64,000 bases of DNA from NCBI RefSeq assembly GCF_047675955.1, contig NC_132919.1, positions 70,509,316 through 70,573,315 of the forward strand, written 5' to 3'. The translations under genes and the position numbers were made by a program. This DNA comes from Chlorocebus sabaeus. Lineage: Eukaryota; Chordata; Mammalia; Primates; Cercopithecidae. A model generated the notes under the pieces. It was not told the DNA's origin. It did no database searches and worked only from the letters and a program-made list of their open reading frames with translations. Below, in pieces: positions 10,871-21,367 of the stretch; the stretch's first letter is position 1, and each line of letters opens with the position of its first letter.

Positions 10871-11530
10871 GCAGGTTTTTCTTTTTTTAAAAATAAATAC
10901 AGATTTCTAGGCTGCACTACTGGGTATTGTGTATCACTTTGTTATTTCAGAGGGAGAATAATTTAATTTGCAATTTTGGTCCTTAATAAAGTGATATTAA
11001 GCCTATAATTAAGCCTTATTCTTAAGCCTATAAGAACAAGTTAATGACATGGTGAAATATGCCAAATCCATTGCTTGGAATTTCTTTCCCCAACTCACGA
11101 ACCCCTGTCTTCACTTGCAGCCATGTCCTTCCTCATTGCTCAAAAGTGACTCTCTGTGGGGACATTCCTCTGCCTCTTTGCAGGCCCTCATGCCAGCATT
11201 CCACAGTGGGGATTACTTCATTCTCATTGACTTTCTTCAGCTGCCACCCCATCTGCTGTGTGTCCTGGACCCACATTTCCAGACGAGGCTTTGGTTGACT
11301 CATGGTTGAAAGAGGAATGTATGGACACCTAGTAACAAATTGTCAGTCCCATGACAGCCAACTGGAGTAGAGAGCTGCATTCTGGAAAATTAGATGACAC
11401 ACACAAGGAAGGATGACAAGAGCTGATTTGGAAGAAAAAATAGTAGATTAAAGTATATCATAGAAAAATAAATTATATCTGACATTGAAAGAAAAATGTT
11501 TACAATTATCTAATTTAATATTTGATTCTT
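10871..11530 (+). other. Relic KRTAP4 upstream region
   Basis: Segments resemble the upstream flanks of the KRTAP genes: the CTTCCTCATTGCTCAAAAGTGAC segment near 11130 resembles 41825-41850, and ACAATTATCTAATTTAATATTTG near 11500 matches the conserved AT-rich promoter block. The promoter is cut off at 11530 by L1 sequence. Confidence 0.55.
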
Positions 11531-11886
11531 GGGGGGAGGTTCCAAGATGGCGGAATAGGAACAGCTCCAGTGTACAGCTCCCAGCGTGAGCGACGCAGAA
11601 GATGGGTGATTTCTGCATTTCCAACTGAGGTACCAGGTTCATCTCACTGGGGCTTGTTGAACAGTGGGTGCAGCCCATGGAGCAGGGCGGGACACCGCCT
11701 CACCCAGGAAGCGCAAGGGGTTGGGGAATTCCTTTTCTTAGCCAAGGGAAGCCTTGACAGACGGCACCTAGAAAATCGGGACACTCCCACCCTAATACTG
11801 TGCTTTTCCAACGGCCTTAGCAAAAGGCACACCAGGAGATTATATCCCACCGCGCCTGACTGGGAGGGTCCCACACCCACGGAGTC
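11531..11886 (+). mobile_element. L1 5'UTR head only (356 bp)
   Basis: Begins GGGGGGAGGTTCCAAGATGG, including the YY1-type AAGATGGC motif at the L1 5' end, and follows L1PA 5'UTR to a CCCACGGAGTC segment. It then stops and continues directly into KRTAP coding sequence. There is no L1 3' end or A tail, so the rest of the element was deleted. Confidence 0.9.
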
Positions 11887-12246
11887 TCCTGTGAATCCTC
11901 CTGCTGTTGAATGTCATTCCTGACCATCAGCCCTGAGTCAACAACCGTGTTTCCAATGTGCTAGTCATTCTCATTCCCTTTGTCCACTGCACCTGGCATT
12001 GTTCTCATCTGTTACTACATTTACTCCTCCCATCACTCATACCACCAAGCAACTATATAAAAAGCAACAACTTAAACTAATGACGCACAAGACCTCCAGG
12101 TCCTGTGCCTATTACTTTGGTGGTCAGTCGAATGACCAGATGCCTCACACTACTTTATTAGAATGGGTGCCTAATCTTATAATTGCTTTGCATGGTCTAG
12201 GCTTTGCAGTGAACTATGTGTGATAAAGTGACTAAGTCTCAATAAA
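11887..12246 (+). pseudogene. KRTAP4-family 3' remnant
   Basis: The last codons SCESSCC and stop TGA (11908-11910) are followed by a 3'UTR homologous to that after the pseudogene at 229-427, with AATAAA at 12241-12246. Promoter, start and almost all coding sequence are gone, replaced by the L1 5' fragment. It cannot encode a KRTAP. Confidence 0.85.
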
Positions 12247-12475
12247 TTAATACTCTCTTGGTATTGGAAACTGTTTTGGCCCTCAAGTTTTTTTTAGTGT
12301 TGATTATTTATTTGGAGAAAAGTTTGCATTTCTGTTATGTGAACAAAGAAACAGATTTTGCATATATGAGCCAAAACCTATGTTAGAGAAAATGCCAAAT
12401 AATTCATTTTTTTCCCCAAACGAGTGCCCACTTTACCTGTTGGCAAGTTTATTGAGACCAAACAATAATTTCATT

Positions 12476-12774
12476 TTTTTTTTTTTTTTTTGAGACAGAG
12501 TTTTGCTCTTGTTGCCCAGGCTGGAGTGCAATGGTACAATCTTGGCTCACTGCAACCTCCGCCTCCTGGGTTCAAGTGATTCTCCTGCCTCAGCCTCCCT
12601 AGTAGCTGGGATTACAGGTACCCACCACCACGTCCAGTTAATTTTTTGTATTTTTAGTAGAGACAGGATTTCACTATGTTGGCCAGGCTGGTCTCAAACT
12701 CCTGACCTCAGGTGATCTACCCGCCTCAGCCTCCCAAAGAGCTGGGATTACAGGCGTAAGCCACTGTGCCTGAC
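12476..12774 (-). mobile_element. AluS-type SINE, inverted
   Basis: Poly-T followed by a full inverted Alu. AATTTC(A)TTTT-like sequence on both sides suggests a target-site duplication. Confidence 0.92.
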
Positions 12775-13349
12775 TTGAATTTCTTTTCCCCCTCTCCCTC
12801 TCCCTCCCCTCCCCCTCCCCCTCCCAACAGATTCAAGTACCAGAGACGGGATGAGAGCTCAGTTTGCATGTCCTGGGAATTCCTTGCTCACTGACCATTT
12901 TTGGTTACAGCTGAGCACACTGATGACTTGACTTCCAAATGTTAAGATCCTATACTTTTGAGGTTTCATTATATTTGCAGTGGATCTGTGACTAAACCGT
13001 TTTCCAATAAGGGCTGCTACAAAAATCGTGGGCATGGTATGACCCACAGATTGGAAAGCATGACATGTAGAACTACTCCAAGTCAAGCTTCCCATGACAC
13101 CTGATCTACGGAAGAAGGTGGAATATTTGTAAACATAGATGAGGCTCACAAGGAAGGACAATAAGATGGTTCAGGAGGACAGGGCAGATGGAGTGAGAGT
13201 CAATACATTTAGCTTAAAATGTTTAGCCAGCATCTGAACCAAGACGATATATACAAAGAAAGACATGCAAGATGGACTTCAAGAAGAACCAATTCGATAA
13301 ATTCTAATCCACTAGGAAAAAATTATTTTTCATTTAAGTTGGAAAACAT
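12775..13349. other. KRTAP upstream flank
   Basis: Short (CCCTCT)n-like tract at about 12789-12826, then sequence sharing weak similarity with the upstream flanks of other KRTAP loci (GCTCACAAGGAAGGACAATAA near 13142 resembles 11400). Confidence 0.5.
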
Positions 13350-13427
13350 AATTGCCTAATTTAGCAATTGCTAAGTTATTAGAATAAACAATAACCAGAG
13401 AAGATCTCCCTCAGCAGGGTATAAAAG
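13350..13427 (+). promoter_or_regulatory. KRTAP4 promoter: AT-rich block and TATA box
   Basis: TATAAAAG at 13420-13427, 86 bp before the ATG. ATAATTGCCTAATTTAGCAATTG and AATAAACAATAACCAG form the conserved AT-rich block. Confidence 0.7.
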
Positions 13428-13505
13428 GGGATATAGGGCGAGATTTCCAGATTTTAAAAATATAACATTTTGGAAACCCACTTAGCACCTCCTCCCTCTG
13501 ACACC

Positions 13506-14099
13506 ATGGCCAGCTCTTGTTGTGGCTCTGTCTGCTCTGACCAGAGATATGACCAGGGCCTCTGTCAGGAGAGCTGTTACCACCCCAGTTGTTGCCAGAT
13601 CACTTGCTGTGGGACCACCTGGTGCTGTCCCAGTTGCCACAGGCCCCAGTGCTGCCAGTGCCTGTGTTGCCAGCCCCCCCACTACTGCCCCAGCTGCTGC
13701 AGTTTTAGTTCCTGCAGACCTTCTTGCTGTATCTCTAGCTGCTGTTGTCCCTCCCACTGTGATTCAAGCTGCTTCCATCCTATCTGTTGCCAGACGACCT
13801 GCTGCTACCTCAGCTGCTGTGTGTCTAGCTGTTGTCGCCCTAGCTGCTGTGTATCAAGCAGCTGCTGCCCTTTCTGCTGCCAGACCACCTGCTATAGAAC
13901 AACCTGCTGCCACCCCATCCGTTATGATCATTCAATGTCCTGCTCTAGGTCCATGAACCGTCTTGTCTTGATCCTTCCTTCCAGGCAGAGAGCATCTATT
14001 CACAGAACATGTGGACTTCTTGATGTCATGAACTTACAAACAGACCCATGCATTGATTCAGAAAACCCCAGGCTCCATATTATTTATTCTCTTTTATAG
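13506..14099 (+). CDS. KRTAP4-like protein with stop-loss C-terminal extension (197 aa)
   Basis: Keratin-associated protein with the KRTAP4 N terminus (MASSCCGSVCSDQ..) and degenerate Cys-Cys pentads to about residue 143. Repeat quality is lower than in its neighbours, with many substitutions (PHYCPS, HPIRYDHS). Compared with the end of the gene at 42353-42925 (..FRPICCGSSCC then TGA), this copy has a 9-bp in-frame deletion around 13930 that removes the last codons and the stop. The frame then runs 54 codons (13935-14096) through former 3'UTR to TAG. The tail is Cys-poor and ordinary in composition. TATA box and start context look intact. It may be a gene drifting towards loss or a genuinely altered protein. 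The start is ATG 13506; upstream opening comes only through TTG. Confidence 0.65.
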   Translation: MASSCCGSVCSDQRYDQGLCQESCYHPSCCQITCCGTTWCCPSCHRPQCCQCLCCQPPHYCPSCCSFSSCRPSCCISSCCCPSHCDSSCFHPICCQTTCCYLSCCVSSCCRPSCCVSSSCCPFCCQTTCYRTTCCHPIRYDHSMSCSRSMNRLVLILPSRQRASIHRTCGLLDVMNLQTDPCIDSENPRLHIIYSLL

Positions 14100-14273
14100 G
14101 AACTTTTATTGCTAGTGAATCATAATTTACAGCCAGATTTTGCATCGAATTGTTTTAGAATTTCTAATTCTGATTCAAAATACAGAAGTCTTCTAATATT
14201 CCCCTTCTAGCTTTTTTCTTCCTAATGTTTTTCTGTGGAATCCATTTTCATGTGGAATTGTCTGATGATCTCC

Positions 14274-14279
14274 AGTAAA
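14274..14279 (+). terminator. Variant polyadenylation signal AGTAAA
   Basis: Sits where the paralogues at 19411 and 43261 have AATAAA in a shared AATAAAACTTC context. The A-to-G change gives a weaker known variant. Confidence 0.55.
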
Positions 14280-14639
14280 ACTTCTTATCATTCAGAGGCA
14301 CCAAAATTACTCATCTCATTATTCGTTAATAATGAAATGGTCTGTGCATATTTCTATCTCTTTTCTTGTGCAACACAGGAGTACATGTTATCAGGAGACC
14401 GTACAATAGAAAAATTAAAATGGTATTCACCGGTGAGATTTTAATCTAAAATGGAATTCAGTTCCACAGCAGAAATAGGAAAATGTTTACAGGGAGGTAT
14501 CATTGAACATAACACATGTAACATGAGACCTGTGAATTGCAATTGTCTCCAAAAGAGAAAGTCCTCAATAAACTACACTCCGTGAATTGATTTAAACCAA
14601 TCTACATAGTGGAAGCTCAGTGTATACAATAGTCCATGG

Positions 14640-14815
14640 ACTCGAGAATTAGAACTTTGGCTGAATTCTGATTGTACTGCACACCAACAATGGTCTTGGA
14701 TATGTCGCTTCAACTCTCTCAAACTAGGATTGCTTTTCTCTAGAGAAAGGATCACAATGCCTGCTTATTAAGATGTTCATAAAAACTCAACAAATAAAGG
14801 TGCATGGTGGGGTAA
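14640..14815 (+). mobile_element. MIR-like SINE in duplicated 3' flank
   Basis: Diverged MIR-type pattern (CTGAATTCTGATTGTACTGC, then a CTTCAACTCTCTCAAAC-like core). Copies recur in the same place at about 19765, 43620 and 51425, so it predates the duplications. Confidence 0.55.
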
Positions 14816-14901
14816 TGAAAGAATGCTCCCTTTTACTTCCAAGTAGCATCATACGTATGCCTGTGTGTGTTACTTTTTATTTCAAAATAACTATAGATTC
14901 A

Positions 14902-15250
14902 GGGCCAGGCGTGGTGGCTCATGCCTGTGTTCCCAGCACTTTGGGAGACCGAGGTGGGCGGATCATGAGGTCAGGAGGTAGAGACCATTCTGACTAACAC
15001 AGTGAAACCCCGTCTCTACTAAAAATACAAAAAATTAGCCAGGCGTGGTGGCACGCACCTGTAGTCCCAGCTACTTGGGAGGCTGAGGCAGGAGAATTGC
15101 CTGAACCTGGGCGGACAGAAGTTGCAGTAAGCCAAGATCACGCCACTGCACTCCAGCCTGGGCGACAGAGCAAGACTCCGTCTCAAAACAAAAACAAAAA
15201 CAAAAACACACAAACAAAAAACAATAAAAATTAAAAACAAAAAAACAAAA
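14902..15250 (+). mobile_element. AluY/S-type SINE
   Basis: Full Alu with a long (CAAAA)n-like tail, flanked by exact 13-bp duplication AACTATAGATTCA (14889-14901 and 15251-15263). Confidence 0.95.
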
Positions 15251-15263
15251 AACTATAGATTCA

Positions 15264-15780
15264 CAAAGGTTTGGGAAAGAAGAGCAGCAAAGTCTCATGT
15301 ACTCTGTACTCAGGTTTCCCTGATGATTAGATCTTACATAACCACAGCACATATCAAACTCCAGAAACTGGCCTTGGTACAATCCACAAAGCTTGTTCCG
15401 ATTTTACCAGTTTTACGTGCACTTGTGTGTGTATGTCTGTGTGCAGTTCTGTACAATTTTATCATGTGTATAGATTTGTGTAACCATCATCCCCATCAGA
15501 TACTGAATTGTCCCATCTCCAGAAGGTCACACCTCTTCCTCAAAGTCATCATATGCAACCCCTGGAAACCCCTATTCTGTTCTCCATTGTTATAATTTTG
15601 TTTTAAGAATAAAATAAAATACAGAATCTTATAATATGTAATCTTTGGTTGTTGGGATTTTACCATCAGCATAATTCTCCTGAGATCCTCCAAGTTATAT
15701 CAACAGTTTATTCCTTTTTATTGCTGAGTAGTATTCCATATTGAAAGGCATTTTAGGTGTTTCAGGTTCAGACTTATTTA
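15264..15780 (-). mobile_element. Old L1M fragment, inverted
   Basis: Diverged minus-strand L1 3' region. The same fragment lies downstream of the KRTAP loci at 20235-20820, 43850-44010 and 51610-51830, marking it as part of a duplicated block. Confidence 0.7.
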
Positions 15781-15795
15781 TTTAGAAAAAATGTA

Positions 15796-16091
15796 GCCTC
15801 GCCTCCCCGAGTGCCAGAGCAACCGGCCTGAGCCACCGCGCCAGCACTTTGGGAGGCCGAGACGGGCGGATCACGAGGTCCGGAGATCGAGACCATCCTG
15901 GCTAACACGGTGAAACCCCGTCTCTACTAAAAAGTACAAAAAACTAGCCGGGCGAGGTGGCGGGCGCCTGTAGTCCCAACTACTCCGGAGGCTGAGGCAG
16001 GAGAATGGCGTGAACCCGGGAGGCGGAGCTTGCGGTGAGCAGAGATCCGGCCACTGCACTCCAGCCTGGGTGACAGAGCCAGACTCCGTCT

Positions 16092-16123
<32 letters not shown>
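15796..16123 (+). mobile_element. Young AluY with an inverted 5' head
   Basis: Inside a 12-bp duplication AGAAAAAATGTA (15784-15795 and 16124-16135), the first 46 bases end TGAGCCACCGCGC, the reverse complement of an Alu head. The element then continues as direct Alu from CAGCACTTTGGGAGG. Long A tail of about 30. It carries GGTCCGGAGATCGAG and GAGATCCGGCCACTGC variants, which I associate with Old World monkey AluY subfamilies. Confidence 0.85.
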
Positions 16124-16126
<3 letters not shown>

Positions 16127-16273
16127 AAAAATGTATTGAGACTTTCCACTTGTAGGTGAAATTTGCCACTTTTTAGTTGCAAAACATTCTACTTCTAGTA
16201 TTCTTGAAATTAGCAAATTCTACTGTATTTAAAAACTTCTTCATCCTTAAGGCTTTAAAAATGTTCGTAATAG

Positions 16274-16568
16274 GCCAGGCGCAGCGGCTCACGCCTGTAA
16301 TCCCAGCACTTTGGGAGGCAGAGGCAGGCAGATCACCAGGTCAGGAGATCGAGATCATCCTGGCTAACATGGTGAAACTCCGTCTCTACTAAAAACACAA
16401 AAAACTCACTGGGCATGGTGGCGCATGCCTGTAGTCCCAGCTACTTGGGAGGCTGAGGCAGGAGAGTCGCTCGAACCCAGGAGGTGGAGGTTGCAGTGAG
16501 CTGAGATGGCGCCACTGTACTCCAATGTGGTGACAGAGTGAGACTTCATCTCAAAAACAAAAAAAAAA
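16274..16568 (+). mobile_element. AluS/Y-type SINE
   Basis: Full direct Alu from GGCCAGGCGCAGCGGCTC to an A-rich tail. Confidence 0.92.
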
Positions 16569-16599
16569 ATTAAAAAAATTATACTCCATCTACCACTCT

Positions 16600-17085
16600 G
16601 TGTAATAAAATAGGTATGATTTAGGTAGAATTTATTTAATTTTTGTTTACAGTCTTCACGTGAATTATCAATTCTGTTTCTCCAGACTATAAGTAAAATT
16701 TAGCAGCAAGTACATACAGTGACTTTTTTCCTGCTTTTTTTTTTTGAGTTTCTTTAAAAAAAAATCCAGTGTGCTGTCTATAGGAATTTCTCATCATGGT
16801 TCATGCTCTATTGCTCCATTATCATTCATATGGGACTGTCGGTTTTGGTATTAGAGCCATCTAAAAATTTTCTCTATCTTGGTAGGTGGGAGGGTAACAT
16901 GAATGTATCCATTTATCAAAACTCATCACATAGTACATTTTGGATTTGTGCCTTTCTGCTTATGTAAATTTTACAAAATTATAAGAAGTAAATAAAAAAA
17001 TAAAAATATTGATTTATGAATAAACCTACCACATTGTTACATTAGCTAATGTCCTTTAATCCCAATTCATTTCTTTTCAAAAACT
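16600..17085. repeat. Duplicated KRTAP upstream block (copy 1)
   Basis: Paralogous to about 38965-39250: shared TTTAGCAGCAAGTACAT, AAATCCAGTGTGCTGTCTAT and TCGGTTTTGGTATTAGAG segments. Marks the start of the duplicated unit that ends in the pseudogene at 18403. Confidence 0.75.
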
Positions 17086-17088
17086 TGT

Positions 17089-17213
17089 TTTTTGAGAGCT
17101 GGGGTCTCACTATGTTGCCTAAGCTGGACGTGACCTTCTAGGCTCAAATGGTCCTCCTGCCTCAGCCTCCCTAGTAGCTGGGACTGCAGGTGTGCACCAC
17201 TGTGCCTGGCTAA
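17089..17213 (-). mobile_element. Alu monomer/FLAM-like fragment, inverted
   Basis: Alu-like half element (GGGTCTCACTATGTTGCC to CACCACTGTGCCTGGC), too short for a dimeric Alu. Confidence 0.7.
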
Positions 17214-18240
17214 TCTAAGCACAATTATTTTAGTTGAATTACACTACTATGACCTCCTTTGATCTCGTTTTAATGCATTACATTACAATTATGTGTGTGT
17301 GGTCCTCATAATAAACTGTGAACTCACCCGAAGGAGAATCTGCATCATGTTTGTAATCCTAATGGCGTGTAATACGTGTCTCTCTAATTATCCATTTAAC
17401 AAATCTGTGGTACAAACAACACAAGTCCTCTACCTCAGTGCTTCTGCAAAGCTTGAATGACCAGAATAAAGCAGGAGGTCTCTAAGTGTGGTCCCTGGAC
17501 CTTCAGCACCAATATCATCTGGGCTGTAGATAGAAATGAAGCTCTTCCCAGCAATCGGAAGCTGAGGGCAGGCCCAGCACACAGTGTTTCAATAAGCCCT
17601 CAGCTGATTCCGATGCATGGCCAAGTTAGACTACCACTGCGGGGTAAGTAGAATAAAAATAAAGCAATGTCTTCCAGAATCCAAGAGACCAGCTGGAGAG
17701 ACATGATACCAACATATAAGACACCAAAGTAGCAATTTAAGAAACTGTGACCTTGCAAGTAACACCAACTATACAAATGCGTTGCCTGTTAGGATATAAG
17801 GATATAGAACATGACCCCAAATTCGAAACACTCAAAGAAACCCATTCCAGTGGTGTACAGGTCACCAACTATTACACAGGTAGGGCTGTTTCCTTTCCTT
17901 ATGGCTAAAAATGACCCACAAAATAAGACATTTTCCTCTTGTTCCGGGTCAAATGCCACACTGACCAGATGGGCTTTCCTCCCCGTTGGTCATTGCAAGA
18001 AACTGGAAGTGTGACTCACAAAATTCCATCCTGGTAGAGGATGTAGAAGGGGAGAGTGAGAAACGTAATTCTAAACCCAGATTATCACATGACAGCTCTC
18101 TATGGAGGAAGATGAAGAAAATGTGATCTAGAAGATGTCATCATCATGAATCAGGGGGAAAGGAAGATGGGATAGAGCTTATTACATCTGGATAAGAATG
18201 TTTTGTTTCCAACAGGTTTAAATCATTAAATGAACAAACA
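17214..18240. repeat. Duplicated KRTAP upstream block (copy 1, continued)
   Basis: Paralogous to 41050-42190 and, in its later part, to 58200-58760 (shared CTTCCAGAATCCAAGAGACC-type segment and the distal promoter region). No gene of its own. Confidence 0.75.
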
Positions 18241-18242
18241 TT

Positions 18243-18323
18243 GTCTAATCTAATAATTATTTAGTTTTTAAGTAAACAAAAACAAAGAAAATGTGACGAC
18301 AGGAAAATGGGGCAGTATAGAAG
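18243..18323 (+). promoter_or_regulatory. Decayed KRTAP4 promoter
   Basis: The conserved TCTAATCTAATAATTATTTAG and AAACAAAAACAAAGAAAATG block is present, but the TATA position reads TATAGAAG (18316-18323) instead of TATATAAG as in the paralogues at 42264 and 58838. Confidence 0.7.
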
Positions 18324-18402
18324 GGGATATGGCCCAAGGACACTTCTGAACTCCAGAGCCTCATTCTTCTGGAAACCCACCAAGAACCTCCACCCTGACA
18401 TC

Positions 18403-19190
18403 ATGGTCAACCTCTGTTGTGGCTCCATCTGCTCTGACCAGAACTGTGGCCAAGGCATCTGTCAGTAGAGCTGCTGCCAGACCACCTGCTGCAGGACCAC
18501 CTGCTGCCGCCCCAGCTGCTGCATTTCCAGCTGCTGCAGGCCTTCCTGCTGTGTCTCCAGCTGCTGCAGACCCAGCTGCTGCCAGACCACCTGCTACTGC
18601 ACCACCGGTTGCTGCATTTCTAGCTGCTGCATTTCCAGCTGCTGCCAGACCACCTGCTGCTGGACCACCTGCTGCCGCCCCAGCTGCTGCATTTCCAGTT
18701 GCTGCAGGGCTTCCTGCTGTCTCTCCAGCTGCTGCAGACCCAGCTGCTGCCAGACCACCTGCTGCAGGACCACCTGCTGCCGCCCCAGCTCTGCATTTCC
18801 AGCTGCTGCAGGCCTTCCTGCTGTATCTCCAGCTGCTGCAGACCCAGCTGCTGCCAGACCACCTGCTGCTGGACCACCGGTTGCTGCATTTCTAGCTGCT
18901 GCAGGCCTTCCTGCTGTATCTCCACCTGCTGTCACCCCAGTTGCTGCCAGACTTCCTGCTGCAGGACCACCTGCTGCCGCCCCAGCTGCTGTATCTCCAG
19001 CTGCTGCAGGTCCCAGAGCTGCCAGTTTGTGTGCTGCCAGCCCACGTCCTGCCATCCCTTCTGCTGTATTTCTAGCTGCTGCTGCCCCAGCTGCTGTGAG
19101 TCCAGCTGCTGCCGCCCTTCCCACTGCCAAACCACCTGTTGTAGAACAACCTGCTTCCGCCCCATCTGCTGTGGCAGTTCTTGCTGCTGA
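18403..19190 (+). pseudogene. KRTAP4-1-like pseudogene
   Basis: Starts MVNLCCGSICSDQNCGQGICQ, then TAG at codon 22 (18466-18468). The Cys-Cys pentad pattern continues in frame until about 18790, where one base is missing (AGCTCTGC for AGCTGCTGC). It carries on in the next frame to the family ending CFRPICCGSSCC and TGA (19188-19190). Counting through both lesions, about 262 codons would make it the longest array in the window. The repeats are otherwise well preserved, so inactivation looks recent, but the altered TATA box agrees with loss of function. C terminus, 3'UTR and flanks match the gene at 42353-42925, its paralogue in the next duplicated unit. Long open frames in other phases here are by-products of the 15-bp periodicity. 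Confidence 0.9.
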
Positions 19191-19410
19191 GTGACCTGCT
19201 CTGGATTTGTGCACCTTCTTTCCCCCATCCTTCAGTTCAGGCAGAAAGTGTCTATTCAGAGAACATGAGGACTTCCTAATATCAGGAACTTACAAACCGA
19301 CCCATGCACTGATTTGGAAAACCTGGATCTTCTAAGGTTCCCCTTCTAGATTTTTTTTCCTAATATTTTTCTGTGGAATGCATTTGCTTTGAAATTGCTT
19401 GATATTCCCC

Positions 19411-19416
19411 AATAAA
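19411..19416 (+). terminator. Polyadenylation signal AATAAA of the pseudogene
   Basis: Same position and context as 43261-43266 after the paralogous gene. Confidence 0.65.
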
Positions 19417-19920
19417 ACTTCTTAGCTATCAAAGGCATGAAAATTGCTCATCTCTCATTATTTCTTATTAATAAAATGGTCTATGTACATTTCTTTTTCT
19501 GCACCACAGAGCAGTACCTGTCAGGGGCCTTTACAATTAAAACATTAAATTGGTATGCACCAGTGAAATTTTAATCAAAGCCAGAATTAAGTCTCATGGT
19601 AGTAGTAGGAAAAGAATTTTAAAAAGGCATATTTCAACCTAACACATGTAACATGAGGGCTATGGATTGCAAGTGCCACCAAAAAAGTCCTTAATAAGCT
19701 ACATTCATTAATTAATTTAAGCCAATTTAAATAGAGGAAGTTCAGTGCAGAGGATATTCCATGGACTTTGGAATTACAGCTGAGGATGAACTCTGTGCTG
19801 CATAACAACTATGATCTTGGACATGTTACTTCAACTCTTCAATCTAGGATTCTTTCCTCTAAAGAAAGGATCACAACAACACAAAAGTCTATTAAGGTTG
19901 ACATAAAAATTCAGTGAGAT

Positions 19921-20161
19921 CGAGGTCAAGAGATTGAGACCATCCTGGTTAACAAGGTGAAACCCTGTCTCTACTAAAAATACAAAAATTAGCTGGGTGT
20001 GGTGGTGGGCACCTGTAGTCCCAGCCACTCAGGAGGCTGAGGCAGGAGAATCGCTTGAACCTGGGAGGCAGAGATTGCAGTGAGCCGAGATCGTGCCACT
20101 GCACGCCAGCATGGTGACAGAGAGAGACTCCATCTCAAAAACAAAACAAACAAACAAACAA
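19921..20161 (+). mobile_element. 5'-truncated Alu
   Basis: Alu lacking its first about 60 bases, flanked by exact 16-bp duplication AAAAATTCAGTGAGAT (19905-19920 and 20162-20177). Confidence 0.95.
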
Positions 20162-20234
20162 AAAAATTCAGTGAGATAAAGGTGCCAGGCAGACAAATAA
20201 AAGCATGCTTTATTTTACCTCCAATTAATTTGTT

Positions 20235-20820
20235 TTTTTTTAAACTTTTTATTTTGAAATAGCTACACATTAACATGAAGTTGAATGAAAGAAAGTATGA
20301 CAAAGAACCATGTACCTTTCACCAAGTTTCCCCAATAGTCACATCTTTGATTACTGTAGTATATGTCAAGTCCCAGAAATTGACATTGGTACAATCCACA
20401 GAACATGTTCTGATTCTACTAGTATTACCTGTTCTCGCATGTGTGCGTGTATGTGTATGTGTGTAGTTCTATGCAATTATGTGTATAGATTTATGTAACC
20501 ACCATCATGATCTAGATACAGAACAGTTTTGTCTCCATAAGGCCGTACTCACACCCGTCCACTCATTGTCCCAACACCTGGCAACCATCATTCTGTTCTC
20601 CATCTCTATCATTTTATTTCAAAGATGATGTATATATGGACTCTTATAGTATTTAATCTTTGGTTATTGACTTTCTTTTGAGCCTGCATAATTCCCTTGA
20701 TATCATCCAAGTTATTGAGTGTATCATTTGTTTTTTCCTTTTTTATTGCTTATTAGCAATAAAACTTTTGCTTTCGTTTGTTCCTTTTTATTGCTTAGTA
20801 GTATTCCAAGATATGGGTGC
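20235..20820 (-). mobile_element. Old L1M fragment, inverted (duplicated flank)
   Basis: Paralogous to 15264-15780 and 43850-44010. Diverged and without frame. Confidence 0.7.
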
Positions 20821-21060
20821 AGCATAGTTTGGTTTGTTCAATCATTTTCCTGTTGAAGGCCAACTTGGCTGCTTCAAGGTCAAATTTTAAAATTTATTTA
20901 TTTAGAAAAATGTATTGCGGCTTCCTACTTGTGGGTAAAATTTGCTGCTTTTTAGTTGCAAGACACGCTGTTGAATAGTAGTATTCTTGGTATTCTTGGA
21001 TTTAGTAAATTTATCTTTATTCTCTTTATCTCTTGACTTTAAGGCTTTTAAGAGTTTCTT

Positions 21061-21347
21061 TTTTTTTAGATGGAGTCTCGCTCTGTCGCCCAGGCTGGAG
21101 TGCAGTGGCGCAATGGTTGCTCATCGCAAGCTCTGCTCCTGGGGTCACGCCATTCTCCTGCCTCCTCATCCTGAGTAGCTGGGACTACAGGTGCCCGCCA
21201 CCACGCCTGGCTAATTTTTTTGTAGTTTTAGTAGAGAAAGGGTTTCACCGTGTTAGCCAGGATGGTCTTGATCTCCTGACCTCATGATTCGCCCACCTCG
21301 GTCTCCCAAAGTACTGGGATTACAGGCGTGAGCCACTGTGCCTAGCC
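21061..21347 (-). mobile_element. AluY-type SINE, inverted
   Basis: Flanked by a 20-bp duplication AAGGCTTTTAAGAGTTTCTT (21041-21060) and 21348-21367 with one mismatch. Confidence 0.95.
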
Positions 21348-21367
21348 AAGGCTGTTAAGAGTTTCTT

